Shown one piece after another: positions 46,676 through 52,669 of a stretch of DNA of 52,669 nucleotides. Within the stretch, counting starts at the first letter, position 1. Each line of letters begins with the position of its first letter. A program made the translations under genes and the position numbers. Source of the stretch: Trichosphaerium sp. ATCC 40318 (Eukaryota; Discosea; Flabellinia; Trichosidae); the NCBI GenBank assembly GCA_038496445.1, contig JALMLS010000445.1, positions 1-52,669 of the forward strand, given 5' to 3'. The notes under the pieces were generated by a model, which was not told the origin of the DNA, did not search any database, and saw nothing but the letters and a program-made list of their open reading frames with translations.

Positions 46676-49600
46676 TTAACGTTTCTGGTGGCGAATAAAA
46701 CGAAGTGCTAGCATAGCAATAATAACAAAAACAAAGTATATGCCATATAATACAACCATATCAATCCATTTCAAGTCAACATTCATTTCGAAAGCATCAA
46801 TTATGATATTTCCGTTTGTGATAGGACAATAGAATTGCGTCACATTCATTCCTGATTCTGATTGGAATGATATAGGTATTGCACCAACGTTACCCTAAAT
46901 GTGAGTAAGAGACTGGGTGCACCAAATATTGTGGATCGGAACAACAAAAAACACGAAAAAAAAACAGAAAAAAAATACAAAGATAGCGTACAGGGCATTC
47001 AAATACACGATCTTTTAATTCATTGATTGAAAGCGCTTCAAGAGAGTAGTGTATGAATGAAATCCAATACCACCATCCAAACCAATCTAAGCTCATAGTT
47101 AGTGCTGGTAAGAGAGTACCCACATGGAGTTGTGTCGAATGGAAACGTGGCTATTTAAGCCAATAAAGCTTGCGAAATAGAAACAAACGTACTTGGCATG
47201 GCACTTCTAACGGTGATGAATCCAGCAGTTAAGAAATTAAGTGTCAGGAAAGCAGAGAAAGACAAGTTTCCAACAGCAATGTTTGGTGTCAAGAAGCCTT
47301 TAACAAAAAAAGTTAACAAAACAGTTGCTTTAATATAAGAGTGATGATACTTACTGACAGCCAATGCGAATGCAGATGTAGCAAGCATAAGTCCAAAAGA
47401 TCCAAGCATGTAAAATAAATAAGCTGTAAAGGTAGGCTATAAAACAAAGTAAGCGAATCTTCTTTCACCAGGGTTTTGTTTTGTTTCGTACGTTCAAGCC
47501 AGCAAGAATATAAACGATAGTTGATGAAACAACGACCTAAGCAAACTTGTTATTATACAATACAATAAAAAATGTTGTCTAATATTAAAAAAACAGCCTG
47601 TGATTTGAGAGTCAAGGCAAATGAGTTTTAGTTCACTTACAGTAATAAGAATGGTTGGAAGATCAAGTAACACCATTCCCAGAACATAAGAAATTGAACT
47701 GTACATTCCAGCTGATTTCTCTCTGTAGTACACGGCACGTGTTTCATACGTCCTTTGAAAAGAAAATTAGTCAGCATCAGTGTACCCCAAGTAAGTTTGA
47801 AGATGAAGAAGAACAAGATACAAAATATGTTACTAGTAACATACCTTGGAATAATACCAAAAGCGAATAAATTCGCAAACAGAGCTGAGAAAAATACCAG
47901 ATTAACACGTTCATTTGCGCCAGTTTGATCATTAGCAGTTTGAAGGTATGTAAGACCTAAAAAAAGACAAATTAGTTACCAATTTCAAAAAAAAAGCACA
48001 AAACTCGGATAACTGTTGGGAGTTAAAACATACCTAGTAGCAATGAAACAAAAAGAGTACGAATAAATCCAAGTGTGAACTCAATTGGTTGTCTCCAAAA
48101 GTATCTCCACCAACGAGCTGAGTTTAGACTTAATTGGAGTGCAAAAGAAGCGTTGTACTATAATGTTTCATGTAAGTATTCAACAGTTAGTTAAAAGAGA
48201 ATGAAAATATAAGTCTGTTTTCACAAGATAAAAGGGTGAGTCTTACACGCTTGCTACGCTTTGCAGGAGGAGCAGGATTTTTATGAAGCTTCTTCAAATC
48301 TTTCTTCAGTTTTATTCCTAGTTTGGTATCTTTGAATTGATCTGGTAGGCTTCTATCGTCATCTTTGGATTTGAGTTTAGATGAAGCAATATCCAATACA
48401 ACATCTGCTGGATTTTGTTGGTTTGGTATCGTATATCCAAGGTTCTTGAAGTGGTTAAGAAGTGCTAAAATATATGTCAATAGAAACGCAATCAAAAAAA
48501 ACCAAGGTTATCACCGTGGCTCTACGTACTTTTTGATCTGTCCCCTGTTGGTCCAAAATATACTTGTATACCTCCTCTCTTCAGTAGAAGTAAATGGGAG
48601 CATCTATCAAATATACGTGTTGAAGGTTGATGGATTGTGCAGACAACAGAACATCCTTCTTTTGCAATATTCGCAATAGCAGTCATTACTTCATCAGCAC
48701 CTGCTGAGTCCAATCCTAAGCAAAGAGCGTAAGTTCTTATATTGTAATGATGCTAAGGAGTACCAGAAGTAGGTTCATCCAAGAAAATGACAGGAGGACT
48801 CACAACATACCTAAAGATGTTAATTTGAGAACAAACACAAAAAAAAAGGCTGCGTACTCAATGGCAATTGTAACTCTCTTTGCTTGAGCTTGAGATAGAT
48901 TCTCAACAAGCTCGTTTGCAATATCTACAAGATCTAGAACTTTCATTGTTCTTTGTAATGAATTAGACAAGACTTTCAACAATCTCATTTTACCTGTCTA
49001 TATGTGCGGCCATTGCAGCTTTCTCGTCATTTCCAGTGTATCTCAAACGAGCACTGAACTGAACTGTCTCAAAAACAGTTTGACTCTAAACCACGTGATG
49101 AGAAATAAAAAACAAAACATAATCCCGATAAGAAAGACTTACATGCATATGAACATCTGTTTGCTCACAATATCCAATTGAAGCTGCGAAACCACCTCCA
49201 GTTACAGCTCCATCAATCAATACTTCACCAGTGATACTACCAATATTCTTTCTTTGTGCAAGAACGTCCAAAAGAGTAGTTTTACCAGCACCAGAAGGTC
49301 TTGAAGGAGAAAAAGTCAAAACAATTAAACATCTTTTTTGTCACGTACCCCATGAGCGCCACAACCATACCTGGTTTGACATACCTAATTACAAAGTATT
49401 TAATAAATCGTGTTTTGGTACATAGAGATGGTGTATCTACATACCCGTTTATGTTGGTGAGTAATTGAATTGTCTTTGGCTTTCCAGGAACAAAGTAGTT
49501 CAACTACAACATTGTTAGTTTAAAGGTTAAACTTTAATCATCATCTCCTGACTTACGTCTTTCCAACTTAAAACAGCACCTTGAATCTCTTCTTTCAATA

Positions 49601-52300
49601 AAGCGTTGTCTTCTTCAAGATCAAACTCGAAAAGCTTCTCTAAAACGCTACGTAAGCACTTTGACTTTGATGAAATAAACCCGCTATTCATTTGGTAATA
49701 TCACTTGATATCAAACTTACTTGGTGTTGAACGGACTACCTCTTTTGGTATACTGAATCTCATTGCCAAATAAAGAGCAAAGTTCCAGAATACAACCCAG
49801 CCAAACAAACCAATTAACATATACCTATAAACGAACAAGTAAGCAATTTACACCAAGAATTGTTAAAGACCCTTACCATCTATCGTTAGCCCCACTCAAG
49901 AAGCTTCTGGATTCTAAAGCTTGTGTACCAGTTGTCAATGGGCAGACTTGGTTACCTTCATAAAAAAGGTTAAAAAGAGAAACTCATGTTGTTCAAACAA
50001 AAAAGTGTTTTTAAGTTAATTGGTTCACGTGTTTCTTCATACCCTCAAATCCGCCTTCTTCAAATGTTGCATTAAAAGTAGGAAGTATAGTAGGTGGTAC
50101 AAGATCATCAGCTACACAAAAGTGAGTAAATAACTCTATGTAAAGTCTATTAGTTTCAAGCACATACCGCTACATTCAAAAGTCAAAGGAAAGAATTCAT
50201 TGATGGCAATTGCGTTGAATGCGTAGAACATTGGGTTGATCCAAAATAGCCACACAAGGTATCCAGGTTGTTCTCCACGTTGTATCAAGAATCCTTAAGA
50301 GAAATCAGTACACTAAGAGCCAAAACAAGGTATTAAATACAACATACCACTGTACAAAATCAAAAACGCAATGACGTTTGATCCATAAACGAAAGCAGCC
50401 GATTGAGATGGACTAAGGTATGCAACAACCTGTATTATAGCGAGAACAGATAGATAAAGAAAGTATGAGGTCAACAAGAAGAAAAAGTATGCTCCAACAT
50501 CTGCACGAAGACCAGCTAGAAAAAAGTAAGTAACAGAAATATGACCAAAAAAAAAGTAAGGTAGGTACCCGCCCAGTATCCTATTGATCCAAATACGAAT
50601 ACCTGCCAGAATCCCCATACAGTTTCGTGAATAAGATCAACAATCATAAAAGGAACAACAGAATGCCAGTGTTGCTTTCGATGAAGATCAAATATCGGTC
50701 TCCACTAAAAGATAACAATCAACAATAAAACACCAAGGAAAGACTTCGCTAATGAGATACTTACCTGGAATATAGTACCAATAATACCAACACCCAGTAG
50801 ACCAATTTGATTGGACAAAGAGTACATGAAACCCAAGCGAAGTGCGATTTGATCGTAGTCTTCATCAAATCTGAAAAAGAAAAATCCGAGAATTAAGGCT
50901 TAGGCAAAGAGTAAGCAATAGTTCCGTCAAGTATAAATATAAATAGCTTTAAACAGCCAAAGTACAATGATAACGTACATAGGAATATGAGATTCAAAGT
51001 TATAACAATATACTTTGGTTTTTCTCTCCATGAATGAAGAAGTTTTCGATGAAGCAATAAGCCGATTTGTTCCATTGTTGTTGTATCATAAGGACTTGTT
51101 TCTTTTTTAGTACGAGAAATTGTTGTGGTTGCTGTTTTACTCGTATTAAGAGTCTCCCCTTTGTTGATCTCCTTTGTAATCTTCCTCTTTTCTTTTGACT
51201 CATTCCACTTGTAAATCAGCTCCGAACTAAACATATGATCAACAAAACTTAACATTCAAGCTCCTTTTTGCCATACCTTCTTGTTATCTTACACTTATCT
51301 GTTGCAAAATCGAGTGGATTGTCAACAAGAGTACTAAATTAGACGTGTAAGTTGTACAACCAGATACGATATTTTATGAACCTGAGGTATTCTCCAGCAT
51401 TGTAATCATCTGGACATTCAAATCCAAGTTTTTGGAAGTACGACTTTGCCTTATCACGTGGTCCCTTTTGATCATGTTAGTATTGAAAACCCATCATCGA
51501 AATAATATTTCACACTTACGGCATAAGCGATACGACCATTTGATAGAAGAATGACTTGATCGTAAAGGTTCAAAACCTTAAAACAAAAAATTAAAAAAAC
51601 CACTAAATGATTGAAGCGTTCATACCTCTTCAGCAGGCTGTAACAAGCTCGCCATTACCTATGATATCGCATTAGTAACGCTTACATGTATTAGTCACTA
51701 AAACGTACAGGTACACCTCCTTCTTGACTCAAAATCTGGAGAACTTTGGATAGTCTCAAAGCAGCCGCTGAATCCAAACCAGTTGTTGGTTCATCAAGTA
51801 GAAGAAAGTTTGGCTAAAATACAATAAGCTTTCAAACAGAAGGTAACGTTTGAGGAAACTCGCCCGTCTTAACCATGCAGCTCCTACTGTTACACGTCTC
51901 TTTTCACCTCCAGAAATACCTCTACACGACGTTAATACAAATTTGACACAATTTTTTTTGTTGGAGAATGAAGAAATTCTTGACTACCTGACAAGTGGTC
52001 CACCAACAATGGTATCAGCGCAATTGGTAAGCTCAAGTAGTTGAAGAATAACATTCGATATCCTCTCCACATCAGCTACAAACAGTAAGTAACAAAATCT
52101 CGTAAAAATAAAAAGTAAACCTGGTTGTACCTGCTGGAACACCTTGAAACCTCGCTGCAAAGTAGAATGTCTCACGGACTGTCAACAAAGGCAGATGAAC
52201 GTCTTGTTGTAAGGTATAACTGTAAAGCTTGTGAAACGTCCTTCCTGTGAATACCTTTCCAGGTACTTCAACATCAACAATACCAGTAATTGTCCCATCT
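46676..52300 (-). CDS. PDR-type (full-size ABCG) ABC transporter, 5' end displaced
   Basis: More than twenty short exons. Read on the minus strand: [19 protein letters not shown] and [36 protein letters not shown] with [11 protein letters not shown] (signature, about 51870-51920); [18 protein letters not shown] (Walker B, about 51740-51810). A first membrane domain (about 50300-50850) follows. The second nucleotide-binding domain has [10 protein letters not shown] split by an intron from [30 protein letters not shown] as the signature and [16 protein letters not shown] as Walker B. The second membrane domain ends with IRHQKR and TAA at 46676-46678. PDR pumps export drugs and lipids at the plasma membrane. 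The first Walker A exon is absent upstream on this strand and occurs inverted at 52403-52476. Confidence 0.82.
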
Positions 52301-52402
52301 CTAAGTAACATGTTAAAAAAAATAAAATACAAATGGTTTAATTGGAAGTTGTGAACAAATAACGCGAGCTAAAAAACATTTTGACTCCTTCATCTTAAAA
52401 AA

Positions 52403-52476
52403 GGTCAAATGACTGCTCTTCTAGGAGCTCCTAAGAGTGGTAAGACATCGTTACTTGATGTTATGGTTGGAACCAG
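52403..52476 (+). pseudogene. Inverted Walker A exon of a PDR transporter
   Basis: On the plus strand, GQMTALLGAPKSGKTSLL then DVMVGTR, with an acceptor-like AAAAAAG before it and donor GTATGT after it. This is the first Walker A block of a PDR transporter. Its final phase (codon begun with AG) fits exactly the start of the minus-strand exon at 52300 (A then GATGGG), giving GTRDGTITG. No matching next exon lies in the following 190 plus-strand bases. Either a local inversion flipped this exon, or it is the start of a divergent paralogue with a long intron. Confidence 0.7.
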
Positions 52477-52669
52477 GTATGTGACTTTTTTCTTTATTGT
52501 AATTTTTTTTGAATACTGTAAAATCAGCCTCACTCAAATACAACGTTCTGTATAACGAAGACACGTAAAACTCCGTCATTTTATGTCGTACTTTAGTTTT
52601 TATTCATTTTTTATTTTCGTATTCGCGCACGTGCGCTTGGCTTGGTGGTTTTACGCATTGAAAAAAGTG

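Larger units (their letters stand above)
713..52633. repeat. Dispersed CACGTG palindromes
   Basis: About 53 copies counted by eye, for example at 713, 854, 980, 1639, 2068, 2541, 3481, 9606, 11899, 13747, 18298, 21504, 21655, 22169, 27354, 31975, 32555, 33216, 33663, 34033, 34133, 35789, 36192, 36994, 39135, 40404, 40694, 40719, 41362, 46235, 49092, 50026, 51455 and 52628. They lie in introns, intergenic regions and some exons. A few are non-independent because they sit in duplicated ankyrin exons. Confidence 0.8.

Noticed and set aside
1-52669. tRNA or rRNA genes
   Set aside because: No cloverleaf with TTCRANNC-type elements or conserved rRNA core was recognised by eye.

Overview
The window is nuclear DNA of a unicellular eukaryote. 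Nearly every gene is split by short introns, mostly 40-100 bases, GT..AG with one good GC..AG case. It carries actin, a Rab32/38-type GTPase, a G-alpha-type GTPase, BTB/BACK domains and a full-size PDR-type ABCG transporter. Base composition is A/T-rich. The domain repertoire (ankyrin, MORN, F-box/LRR, BTB) suits an amoeboid or fungus-like protist and overlaps that of giant viruses, but I do not assign a species.

Layout. 1-323: tail of a BTB/BACK gene with a frame break. About 1090-2980 (+): membrane protein with an EGF-like domain. 3727-17875: a large inverted duplication around a divergent actin gene. Each arm carries an ankyrin/zinc-finger/PARP-type ADP-ribosyltransferase gene tail-to-tail with a ricin-B (beta-trefoil) lectin gene. 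The left arm is complete. In the right arm the lectin is intact, but the transferase gene is broken and its middle is replaced by an F-box/leucine-rich-repeat gene. A third transferase copy, without lectin, lies at 41583-45709 (-). 19410-21462 (-): unrecognised coiled-coil protein. 22412-23254 (+): MORN-repeat protein. 23443-26640 (+): decayed KDZ/Plavaka-like transposase. 27380-28261 (+): second F-box/LRR gene. 28447-29834 (+): F-box/propeller-like gene. 30330-31290 (-): membrane-anchored GIY-YIG/T5orf172-like protein. 32690-33992 (+): Rab32/38 GTPase. 34375-34918 (-): unknown. 35203-36142 (-): F-box-like/MORN membrane protein. 37034-40093 (-): G-alpha-type GTPase fused to two BTB domains. 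46676-52300 (-): PDR-type ABC transporter whose first Walker A exon lies inverted at 52403-52476.

The most novel item is the G-alpha/BTB/BTB gene. Its order copies RhoBTB proteins (GTPase, BTB, BTB), but the GTPase is a heterotrimeric G-alpha type with helical-domain spacing, a switch II WRKWLHCF-like block and a TCAT-like ICGT motif. Its P-loop is completed by a 15-base microexon. Other strong signals are about 53 copies of the palindrome CACGTG where about 6 are expected, the transferase/lectin inverted duplication around actin, and the inverted Walker A exon.

All exon models were spliced by hand from the sequence. Family names rest on motif recognition, not database searches. Several single-base frame breaks could be mutations or assembly errors.
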